Shown: in pieces, positions 51,807 through 59,008 of the stretch
Layout: each line of letters starts with the position of its first letter
Numbering within the stretch: the stretch's first letter is position 1
NCBI GenBank assembly: GCA_002426755.1
Contig: DINI01000002.1
Coordinates: forward strand, 56,178-120,177
Origin: Flavobacteriaceae bacterium UBA5544
Lineage (GTDB): Bacteria > Bacteroidota > Bacteroidia > Flavobacteriales > Flavobacteriaceae
DNA: 64,000 bases
Reading direction: 5' to 3'
Program-made: the position numbers and the translations under genes
The notes under the pieces: generated by a model
Databases searched by the model: none
What the model saw: only the letters and a program-made list of their open reading frames with translations
What the model was told of the DNA's origin: nothing

Positions 51807-53816
51807 ATGAAGTATTTTGCGATAACATTTTTGTTGTTTTTTTCTATTGATTCTTTTGCTCAAGATAATCGTTTTGGAAAAGTGTCAGAAGAAGATTTTA
51901 AAACGTATGAAAAGCCTATTAATCCTTCAGATAATGCCACAGTAATTTATAAGAACCATGATATCAAATTCAAATTTATAGAGGGCTCGGGTTTTGTTCA
52001 AATTAATGAAGTGCATGAGCGCATCATTATTCATACTAAAGAAGGATTTAATTGGGCCACAAAGAAAATAAGGTTGTACAACAGGACATCATCCAATAGC
52101 GAACGTTTACAAAATTTAAAAGGTTATACCTACACATTGGAAAATGGTAAGGTTGAAAAGGAAAAACTTAGAAATGATGGAATGTTCGAAGAAGTGGCAA
52201 ATAAGTATTGGAAATATGAAAGTTTTACCATGCCCAATGCAAAAGAAGGCTGCATAGTGGAATATTCTTATGAAATAATGTCACCTTATTCTCAAATTGA
52301 TGATATAGATATTCAATATACAATTCCGATTTTGCAATATGAATTAAAGATTGCAACGCCAGAATATTATATGTATAACAAATTGCTAAATCCAAAAGCG
52401 GCCTACAATCCAACCATAAGCGAAAGCAGAAAAAGTAACTCCATAAAATTTAATAACAAAGAAAGGTCAGACGGATACGTTACCCGTACTGGGTTTAGTC
52501 AGTCCACTCTAGATTATACAGAGAATATTCTTACTATAAATGCAACTAACATACCTGCATTAAAAGAAGAGCCTTTTGTTGATAATTTAGATAATTATAG
52601 AGCAAAATTAATAATGGAATTGACTGCCACAAAATATCCAAATGAGCCGGTTGAGTCATATTCTACTACTTGGGAAAATGTGACTAAAACCATATACAAT
52701 GATGAGAATTTTGGGGATCAGTTAAAGAAAACAGGTTATTATGAAGATGATTTAAATGCACTTATAAACGATGAGACTGACGCACTCAAAAAAACATATC
52801 TTATACATGAGTATGTAAAATCAAAGATGAAATGGAATGGGTTTTATGGGTATACTTCAGAAAATGGTGTAAGAAAAGCATATAAAGATGGAGTTGGGAA
52901 TGTAGGTGATATTAACCTGATGCTTATATCCATGTTGAGAACAGCTGGGATAAATGCCAATCCAGTCTTAATCAGTACAAAAAACAATGGAATTCCTTTG
53001 CTTCCTACACGTTCAGGATTCAATTATGTTATTTGCGCGGTAGTAGCAGATAATAATGCTATTTTATTAGATGCAACTCAAAAACATTCTGCTCCAAACA
53101 TTCTGCCAGTCATGTCAATCAATTGGTTGGGACGTGTTATTAGAAATGATGAAAGTTCAGATTGGGTGGAACTGACTCCAAAAACACCATCTAAAGAGGT
53201 GATTTCCTTGAATATAAAATTGAACGAAGATTTGTCAGCAAGCGGAAAGGTGAGAAGTCAATATACTGACTACCAAGCTTATGGTAAAAGAGATAGGTTT
53301 GAAAACTTTAGCAATGAGCAAATGGTAGAAAGTCTTGAAAAAAACAAAGGAGAGTTGGAAGTTTCTAATTTAGAGATTGAGAACATGAATAATGTTACAC
53401 AGCCTATCATGCAATCCTATGAGTTTTTATTGCAAAATGCCATGGAAGAGATTGGTGGCAAATTGTATTTTACACCATTGATGTTCCTTGCGCCAAAGGA
53501 AAACCCTTTCAAGGAAGATAAGAGAAATTATCCAATCGATTTTGTGTATCCAATTGCGGATAAATATATGGTGAATATTGTGTTGCCTGAAGGATACACT
53601 GTCGAATCCATTCCAGAAAGTACTAAATTTGAATTTAATGGAACCGAGGGCGCTTTTACGTATATTAGTAGGCAAAATGGAGGAATGTTGCAAGTTACTA
53701 TTTCACTCGATTTGAACAAATCACTCATTTTGGCTTCAGATTACGAACAGTTTAAAAAATTCTACCAATTTATGATAGAAAAGCAAACTGAAAAAGTAGT
53801 CCTTAAAAAAGTTTAA
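51807..53816 (+). CDS. Secreted DUF3857/transglutaminase-like protein lacking the catalytic cysteine
   Basis: 669 residues with signal peptide (MKYFAITFLLFFSIDSFAQ) and the same overall layout as its neighbour. The region aligning with GYGDCKGL reads GNVGDINLMLISML, placing Ile369 where the catalytic cysteine should be. The following NHAVLC region is FNYVICAVV, lacking the histidine. It is thus a probable pseudoenzyme partner. Long, intact reading frame argues against a pseudogene. Confidence 0.8.
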   Translation: MKYFAITFLLFFSIDSFAQDNRFGKVSEEDFKTYEKPINPSDNATVIYKNHDIKFKFIEGSGFVQINEVHERIIIHTKEGFNWATKKIRLYNRTSSNSERLQNLKGYTYTLENGKVEKEKLRNDGMFEEVANKYWKYESFTMPNAKEGCIVEYSYEIMSPYSQIDDIDIQYTIPILQYELKIATPEYYMYNKLLNPKAAYNPTISESRKSNSIKFNNKERSDGYVTRTGFSQSTLDYTENILTINATNIPALKEEPFVDNLDNYRAKLIMELTATKYPNEPVESYSTTWENVTKTIYNDENFGDQLKKTGYYEDDLNALINDETDALKKTYLIHEYVKSKMKWNGFYGYTSENGVRKAYKDGVGNVGDINLMLISMLRTAGINANPVLISTKNNGIPLLPTRSGFNYVICAVVADNNAILLDATQKHSAPNILPVMSINWLGRVIRNDESSDWVELTPKTPSKEVISLNIKLNEDLSASGKVRSQYTDYQAYGKRDRFENFSNEQMVESLEKNKGELEVSNLEIENMNNVTQPIMQSYEFLLQNAMEEIGGKLYFTPLMFLAPKENPFKEDKRNYPIDFVYPIADKYMVNIVLPEGYTVESIPESTKFEFNGTEGAFTYISRQNGGMLQVTISLDLNKSLILASDYEQFKKFYQFMIEKQTEKVVLKKV

Positions 53817-53818
53817 AA

Positions 53819-54145
53819 ATGGATATCCAAAATGCCCAAAAGATAGTTGATGATTGGATTAATGAGCATGGTGTTCGCTACTTTAACGAACTGACAAACA
53901 TGGCACAGCTCACTGAAGAAGTGGGCGAGGTGGCAAGAATCATTGCAAGACGTTATGGGGAACAAAGTGAAAAAGAAAGTGATAAAGACAAAGATTTGGG
54001 CGAGGAATTGGCGGATGTTGTGTTTGTCGTATTGTGCTTGGCAAACCAAACAGGAATAGATCTGCAAAAGGCTTTTGACAAAAAAATGGACAAAAAAACC
54101 AAACGCGACCATGACCGTCACCATAATAATAAAAAGTTGAAATAG
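53819..54145 (+). CDS. MazG-like nucleotide pyrophosphohydrolase
   Basis: 108-residue all-alpha NTP pyrophosphatase of the MazG superfamily. The metal-binding motifs LTEEVGEVARI and LGEELADVVFVVL are both present. It probably degrades non-canonical nucleotides. The C-terminus is a charged His/Lys tail (RDHDRHHNNKK). It begins 2 nt after the upstream gene and ends 4 nt before aroA. Confidence 0.85.
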   Translation: MDIQNAQKIVDDWINEHGVRYFNELTNMAQLTEEVGEVARIIARRYGEQSEKESDKDKDLGEELADVVFVVLCLANQTGIDLQKAFDKKMDKKTKRDHDRHHNNKKLK

Positions 54146-54149
54146 GTTG

Positions 54150-55376
54150 ATGGTACTATCACTTCACAAATCCACGATTTTAAATCGTCAATCATCAATA
54201 ACAGTAACAGGCTCAAAAAGTGAGTCCAATCGATTGCTATTGCTACAAGCCTTATATCCAGAAATTGAAATTGAAAACCTCTCTAATTCTGACGATTCAA
54301 GAGTTATGCTGAATGCACTAAACTCAAAGGAAAATTTCATCGATATTCATCATGCTGGCACCGCCATGAGATTTCTCACGGCTTTTTTTGCAACACAAGA
54401 AGGACGAGAAGTTATTCTATCAGGTTCAGCTCGAATGAAAGAAAGACCAATAAAGGTTTTGGTGGATGCTTTGAGTCACTTGGGTGCTGATATTTCATAT
54501 TTAGAAACCGCTGGTTGTCCACCATTAAAGATAATGGGAAAAACCATCACAGAAAATCGAGTTTCATTAAAAGCGAATGTCAGTAGCCAATATATTTCAG
54601 CGTTGATGCTCATCGCGCCAAAACTTAAAAATGGTTTGGAGCTCACCTTAGAAGGTGAGATTACCTCCATCCCATACATTAATATGACCTTGGAATTGCT
54701 AAACCAAAAAGGGATAGAAACGTCTTTTGAAAATAATATAATTAAAATAAAACATCAATCATCTATTATCAATCCTGAATCGTTAATCGAAAGCGATTGG
54801 TCATCGGCATCCTATTTCTACAGTATTGTGGCATTAAGTGGTATAGGTACAGAGATACTATTATCATCGTATAAACAAAATAGTCTTCAGGGTGATTCTG
54901 TTTTGGCAGATATCTATGAAAGCTTTGGTGTCAAAACTACATTCCATGAGAATTCCATAGCAATAGAAAAAGTAAATGATTCGCATCAAGACCATATCAA
55001 CTTCCAACTGAATAATTCGCCAGACATTGCACAGACAATTGCCGTCACATGTTTCGGTCTAGGAATGGGATGTCATCTTACAGGACTTCATACCTTAAAA
55101 ATAAAAGAAACGGACCGATTGCTAGCACTCAAAACTGAACTCGAAAAATTGGGAGCAACTGTGGATGTTACAAATGACTCCCTGACATTAAAACCGTGCC
55201 ATACGATTAAAAGTGACATTGCTATTACTACTTACAATGATCATAGAATGGCAATGGCTTTTGCCCCTTTAGCTTTAAAAACTGCACTAAAAATTGAGGA
55301 TGCCATGGTTGTTTCAAAATCCTACCCAACCTTTTGGGAAGATTTAAAATCCCTGGGTTTTAAAATAACAGAATAA
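54150..55376 (+). CDS. aroA: 3-phosphoshikimate 1-carboxyvinyltransferase (EPSP synthase)
   Basis: Sixth step of the shikimate pathway, joining shikimate-3-phosphate and PEP. The 408-residue product has VTGSKSESNRLLLLQAL near residue 20, HHAGTAMRFLTAFFA, SSQYISALMLIAPKL, and the late NDHRMAMAFAPLAL. The glyphosate/PEP loop reads HAGTAMRFL where E. coli has NAGTAMRPL, so the proline is Phe here. The start was set at ATG 54150, not TTG 54147. It belongs to the same pathway as the operon at 43755-47800 but lies apart from it. Confidence 0.92.
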   Translation: MVLSLHKSTILNRQSSITVTGSKSESNRLLLLQALYPEIEIENLSNSDDSRVMLNALNSKENFIDIHHAGTAMRFLTAFFATQEGREVILSGSARMKERPIKVLVDALSHLGADISYLETAGCPPLKIMGKTITENRVSLKANVSSQYISALMLIAPKLKNGLELTLEGEITSIPYINMTLELLNQKGIETSFENNIIKIKHQSSIINPESLIESDWSSASYFYSIVALSGIGTEILLSSYKQNSLQGDSVLADIYESFGVKTTFHENSIAIEKVNDSHQDHINFQLNNSPDIAQTIAVTCFGLGMGCHLTGLHTLKIKETDRLLALKTELEKLGATVDVTNDSLTLKPCHTIKSDIAITTYNDHRMAMAFAPLALKTALKIEDAMVVSKSYPTFWEDLKSLGFKITE

Positions 55377-55391
55377 TAATCCGTCTTTTAC

Positions 55392-55423
55392 TTGACAACC
55401 CCTACTTTCAGATTGTATATTTG
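55392..55423 (+). promoter_or_regulatory. Promoter of queA
   Basis: TTG (55392-55394), 21-nt spacer, TATATTTG (55416-55423), a perfect TAnnTTTG followed by CAGCC. This is the best-formed promoter in the window. Confidence 0.75.
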
Positions 55424-55445
55424 CAGCCTGAAAAAATATTACTAA

Positions 55446-56495
55446 ATGAAATTATCAAACTTCAACTTTAAACTTCCAGAAGAATTATTGGCTGAGCATC
55501 CAGCAGAAAACCGTGACGAAGCTCGTTTAATGGTTCTCAATCGAAAAGAGAAAACAATCGAACATAAAATGTTCAAAGATTTGATTAATTATTTTGATGA
55601 AGGCGATGTCATGATTCTTAATAATACCAAAGTGTTTCCAGCACGTTTGTATGGCAACAAGGAAAAAACAGGAGCTAGAATTGAAGTATTTTTATTGAGA
55701 GAACTGAACGAGGAGCAACGTCTTTGGGATGTTTTGGTAGACCCAGCACGTAAAATCCGAATTGGAAACAAACTCTATTTTGGGGATGACGATACATTGG
55801 TGGCAGAAGTTATCGATAATACAACCTCTAGAGGTCGTACATTGAGATTTTTATACGATGGATCTTATAAAGAATTCCGTCATAAATTGACCGAGCTTGG
55901 GGAAACACCATTGCCTAAATACATCAAAAGAGAAGTTGAGCCAGAAGACGAAGAACGTTACCAAACAATCTTTGCGAAAAAAGAAGGTGCCGTAGCAGCT
56001 CCAACTGCAGGCTTGCACTTTTCAAAACATCTATTGAAACGTTTGGAAATCAAAGGTATTGATTTTGCCGAAGTAACATTGCACGTTGGATTGGGAACTT
56101 TCAACCCTGTTGAAGTTGAAGATTTATCAAAACACAAAATGGACAGTGAAGAAGCGTTCATTGAGCAACACGCCGCGGACATTGTAAACAATGCAAAAAA
56201 GAACAAAAAGCGTATCTGCGCGGTTGGAACCACCACAATGAGGGCCATTGAGAGTTCGGTGTCTTCCAACGGAATGCTTAATGAGTTTTCAGGTTGGACC
56301 AACAAGTTTATTTTCCCGCCATACGATTTCAGTATTGCAAACTGCATGATCACTAACTTCCACACCCCAAAATCGACGCTTTTGATGATGGTATCTGCTT
56401 TTGCTGGCCACGATTTTATGAAGAAAGCCTATGAAGAAGCGGTTAAGGAAAAATATCGTTTCTATACGTATGGCGACGCTATGTTAATTTTATAA
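55446..56495 (+). CDS. queA: tRNA preQ1(34) S-adenosylmethionine ribosyltransferase-isomerase
   Basis: Adds the epoxycyclopentane ribosyl moiety from SAM to preQ1 in tRNA wobble position 34 during queuosine synthesis. The 349-residue product has FKLPEELLAEHPAENRDEARL, VAAPTAGLHFSKHLLKRL, VTLHVGLGTFNPVEVEDL and TNFHTPKSTLLMMVSAF, all family motifs. It is transcribed from its own promoter and ends in a strong terminator. Confidence 0.96.
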   Translation: MKLSNFNFKLPEELLAEHPAENRDEARLMVLNRKEKTIEHKMFKDLINYFDEGDVMILNNTKVFPARLYGNKEKTGARIEVFLLRELNEEQRLWDVLVDPARKIRIGNKLYFGDDDTLVAEVIDNTTSRGRTLRFLYDGSYKEFRHKLTELGETPLPKYIKREVEPEDEERYQTIFAKKEGAVAAPTAGLHFSKHLLKRLEIKGIDFAEVTLHVGLGTFNPVEVEDLSKHKMDSEEAFIEQHAADIVNNAKKNKKRICAVGTTTMRAIESSVSSNGMLNEFSGWTNKFIFPPYDFSIANCMITNFHTPKSTLLMMVSAFAGHDFMKKAYEEAVKEKYRFYTYGDAMLIL

Positions 56496-56520
56496 CACGG
56501 TCATCATTATTATATTTTAG

Positions 56521-56546
56521 GAGCCTTGTTTATTCAAGGCTTTTTT
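56521..56546 (+). terminator. Intrinsic terminator after queA
   Basis: AGCCTTG (56522-56528) pairs with CAAGGCT (56535-56541), followed by a run of T to 56546. Confidence 0.9.
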
Positions 56547-56640
56547 ATATGGCATTACCCTAAAGGGTCGCGCTTTCGCTACTCGCTTTTATTGTGGTTT
56601 GGCACCACAATAAAGAGCTCAAACAATAGCTCTATCGCTA
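56547..56640. repeat. Hairpin-rich dispersed-repeat-like segment
   Basis: Contains TTTATTGTGGT (56588-56598) with ACCACAATAAA (56604-56614), a perfect 11-bp stem with a TTGGC loop, and AGAGCT (56614-56619) with AGCTCT (56628-56633). It is preceded by the GC-rich word GGGTCGCGCTTTCGCTACTCG. No ORF. It lies between the queA terminator and the rlmN promoter. Composition differs from the surrounding AT-rich spacer. Confidence 0.55.
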
Positions 56641-56701
56641 ATGCTAAATTCAGGATATGGAAAAATGATTCGTGAATTCGTGGCATCATTTAAAAACACC
56701 T

Positions 56702-56709
56702 TATTTTTG
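56702..56709 (+). promoter_or_regulatory. -7 promoter element of rlmN
   Basis: TATTTTTG matches TAnnTTTG and lies 7 nt before the ATG at 56717, predicting a nearly leaderless mRNA. This supports that ATG over an upstream GTG at 56672. The -33 region (GTGG at 56680) is weak. Confidence 0.55.
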
Positions 56710-56716
56710 TATCATA

Positions 56717-57757
56717 ATGGAAACCACAAAAAAAGACATACGAGCATTGACCAAAGACCAACTTCGAGAGTTTTTCGTTAAAGAAGGCGACAAAGCATTT
56801 AGAGGTAATCAAGTGTATGAATGGCTTTGGAGCAAAGGTGCACATTCGTTTGAAGATATGACCAATATCTCAAAAGAAACACGCGAAATGCTCCAAGAAA
56901 ACTTCGTTATCAATCACATCAAGGTGGACCAAATGCAGCGAAGCAATGACGGGACCGTCAAAAACGCTGTCCGTTTGCATGATGGATTGATTGTGGAGTC
57001 TGTGCTAATCCCAACCGCAAAACGAACCACAGCTTGTGTGTCTTCACAAGTTGGTTGTAGCTTGGATTGTAAGTTTTGTGCCACTGCCCGTCTCAAAAGA
57101 ATGCGTAATCTCAACCCAGACGAAATTTTTGACCAAGTGGTCGCCATTGATAAAGAGAGTCGTTTATATTTCGATCGTCCTTTGAGTAATATCGTATTCA
57201 TGGGAATGGGCGAACCACTTATGAACTATAACAATGTGCTCAAAGCAATTGAGAAAATCACATCACCAGAAGGGCTTGGGATGTCACCAAAACGAATCAT
57301 TGTATCAACATCAGGAGTTCCAAAAATGATAAAAAAAATGGCTGATGATGAAGTCAAGTTTGGTTTGGCAGTTTCCCTGCATTCTGCCATTGATGAGGTT
57401 CGTACATCCATCATGCCTTTCAATGCGACCTTTCCTCTAGCGGATTTAAGGGAAGCTTTGGAATATTGGTACGCCAAAACCAAAAACACAATTACTTATG
57501 AATATGTGGTTTGGGATGGTATCAACGACACCAAAAAGGATGTTGACGCACTTATAAAGTTCTGCAAATTCGCACCCAGCAAAGTCAATCTAATTGAGTA
57601 TAACCCCATTGACGATGGAGAGTTTCAACAGGCAAACTCACAAGCTTTAGATATGTATATCTCCATGCTAGAAAAGAATAATATTACGGTGACGGTAAGA
57701 CATTCAAGAGGCAAGGATATTGATGCTGCTTGTGGTCAATTGGCTAACAAATCATAA
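56717..57757 (+). CDS. rlmN: 23S rRNA (adenine2503-C2)-methyltransferase / dual-specificity RlmN
   Basis: Radical SAM methyltransferase acting on 23S rRNA A2503 and tRNA A37. The product has 346 residues from ATG 56717. The Fe-S motif CSLDCKFCAT is C-x3-C-x2-C. N-terminal FVKEGDKAFRGNQVYEWLWSKG, GMGEPLMNYNNVLKAI and the C-terminal cysteine in DIDAACGQLANK are family features. The promoter element at 56702 supports the chosen start. Confidence 0.95.
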   Translation: METTKKDIRALTKDQLREFFVKEGDKAFRGNQVYEWLWSKGAHSFEDMTNISKETREMLQENFVINHIKVDQMQRSNDGTVKNAVRLHDGLIVESVLIPTAKRTTACVSSQVGCSLDCKFCATARLKRMRNLNPDEIFDQVVAIDKESRLYFDRPLSNIVFMGMGEPLMNYNNVLKAIEKITSPEGLGMSPKRIIVSTSGVPKMIKKMADDEVKFGLAVSLHSAIDEVRTSIMPFNATFPLADLREALEYWYAKTKNTITYEYVVWDGINDTKKDVDALIKFCKFAPSKVNLIEYNPIDDGEFQQANSQALDMYISMLEKNNITVTVRHSRGKDIDAACGQLANKS

Positions 57758-57761
57758 AAAA

Positions 57762-57787
57762 ACTGCTTCCAAAATATTGAAAGCAGT
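57762..57787 (-). terminator. Terminator for the minus-strand secreted-protein gene
   Basis: ACTGCTT and AAGCAGT (57762-57768, 57781-57787) form a 7-bp stem; on the minus strand it is followed by TTTTTT. On the plus strand there is no U-run after it, so it mainly serves the gene at 57814-58671. Confidence 0.7.
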
Positions 57788-57813
57788 CTATGAAATGGAG
57801 TATAGTAAATAAA

Positions 57814-58671
57814 TTATAGAACTATTTTCTTTCTGATAACTGTATTAGTAGCTCTATCGTTTAATTCAAGAATATAAATACCGGTTGCAACAGCACCAGC
57901 TTCAACGACGTAAGTATCATTAATTGTCGTTCCATTAAGAACAGACTGGCCTGATGTAGCGTATAATCTATAATCTGTATTTTCAGGCAAATTATATAAT
58001 GCTATACTTTTGTTCAATGCTACAATTTTTATGTTGTTCATAGTAGATTCATTGACACTCAAAGTCTGACCGGCATTGATAGGTTCGCCAGCTACAGAAT
58101 TATAGGCGTAACTTTTGACAACCCAGGAAGTAGCATTTGCATTAACATCGAGTCTTGCCCAACCATAATGCGTTTGGCCGCTAATGTTAAATCGTAAACC
58201 GATATACTTATCCGTGACATCCACAAAATTCCCATCGTTAGCAATTAGTGAGCCATAATAGCTAAGTGCCCAATTTAAAGACTGATATCCATTTGAAAAC
58301 CCATTATTATTCCAAGTCACTTGTCCGTTAGAGATAACACCACCAGAATTTAAAGCAAATGGATAACCATAGTTTCCAGCAGACGGGTCGTCAATAAGAG
58401 TTTCGTTGGCCGCATCTTGAGGGAAAATTGCTAAACGGTTAACAATTATACTTGAAGAACTGCTGTATTGTAATTGAATAATGTCAAAATCAATTGTGCC
58501 ATCATTATTCAAATCCAATGCATAGTCGGTATTAATCCCTCCATTATAATCCGGAGTAATGTCTGTATATACTATTTGCCCGCTTGCATCAGCTACCCCT
58601 GCAATAGCAACAGTTAAAGCTCCATATTGGGCAAGACGTTTTGATAAAGTGTTCCGAGTAGTTTTCTCCAT
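57814..58671 (-). CDS. Secreted protein with type IX secretion C-terminal signal
   Basis: 285 residues. The N-terminus has a long signal-like stretch (AQYGALTVAIAGVADASGQ). The middle is Asn/Gly/Ser-rich with an Asp-rich LDLNNDGTIDFD calcium-binding-like motif. The last 75 residues fit a T9SS type A sorting domain (IALYNLPENTDYRLYATSG, then GIYILELNDRATNTVIRKKI). Predicted to be exported to the cell surface. Ligand or activity unknown. Confidence 0.82.
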   Translation of the reverse strand: MEKTTRNTLSKRLAQYGALTVAIAGVADASGQIVYTDITPDYNGGINTDYALDLNNDGTIDFDIIQLQYSSSSSIIVNRLAIFPQDAANETLIDDPSAGNYGYPFALNSGGVISNGQVTWNNNGFSNGYQSLNWALSYYGSLIANDGNFVDVTDKYIGLRFNISGQTHYGWARLDVNANATSWVVKSYAYNSVAGEPINAGQTLSVNESTMNNIKIVALNKSIALYNLPENTDYRLYATSGQSVLNGTTINDTYVVEAGAVATGIYILELNDRATNTVIRKKIVL

Positions 58672-58870
58672 TTGTAAGAATTTTATGTGTTTAATTTGGA
58701 TTAAAATTAAAAAAAAAAAATTAGAATCAATACATTTTAAGTTAAAAGTAGCTACAAGGTATTTTTTTTATGGATTTGATAAAAAGCTCCCTTTATTTTT
58801 AATTTATGAGTCTTTTAGAGGAGATTTCTTGCAAAGATTTTATTTTTACAATTAATAAGAATGTGATATT

Positions 58871-59008
58871 ATGAGAAAAGAGAAATATATTATAAATTCT
58901 AAAGGGTCTTTAGGTCTATTGGCTTTGGGAGATGTTGGACTCACAGAATGGAGAAAAATAAAAAAAGCAGAACTAGATAAAGAGAAGGATAAGAATGAAA
59001 AAAAGTAA
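58871..59008 (+). CDS. 45-residue small protein overlapping the sulfotransferase fusion gene
   Basis: ATG at 58871 to TAA at 59008. The sequence runs MRKEKYIINSKGSLGLLALG, then DVGLTEWRKIKKAELDKEKD and a Lys/Glu tail. It has a hydrophobic centre with a GLLALGDVGL pattern between charged ends, no signal peptide, and no cysteine. It overlaps the start of the next gene by 14 nt in another frame, an arrangement typical of translational coupling. Function not recognised. Possible roles are a partner subunit or a peptide substrate of the downstream enzyme; both are guesses. Confidence 0.65.
   Translation: MRKEKYIINSKGSLGLLALGDVGLTEWRKIKKAELDKEKDKNEKK

Noticed and set aside
51807..53816. Second DUF3857 protein as a pseudogene
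   Set aside because: The frame is intact over 669 codons with a signal peptide; only the catalytic residues are replaced.
58820..58870. Possible sigma-54 promoter (GG...TTGC) before the 45-residue ORF
   Set aside because: Spacing between GG and GC is 9 nt rather than 10, and the flanking consensus is missing.
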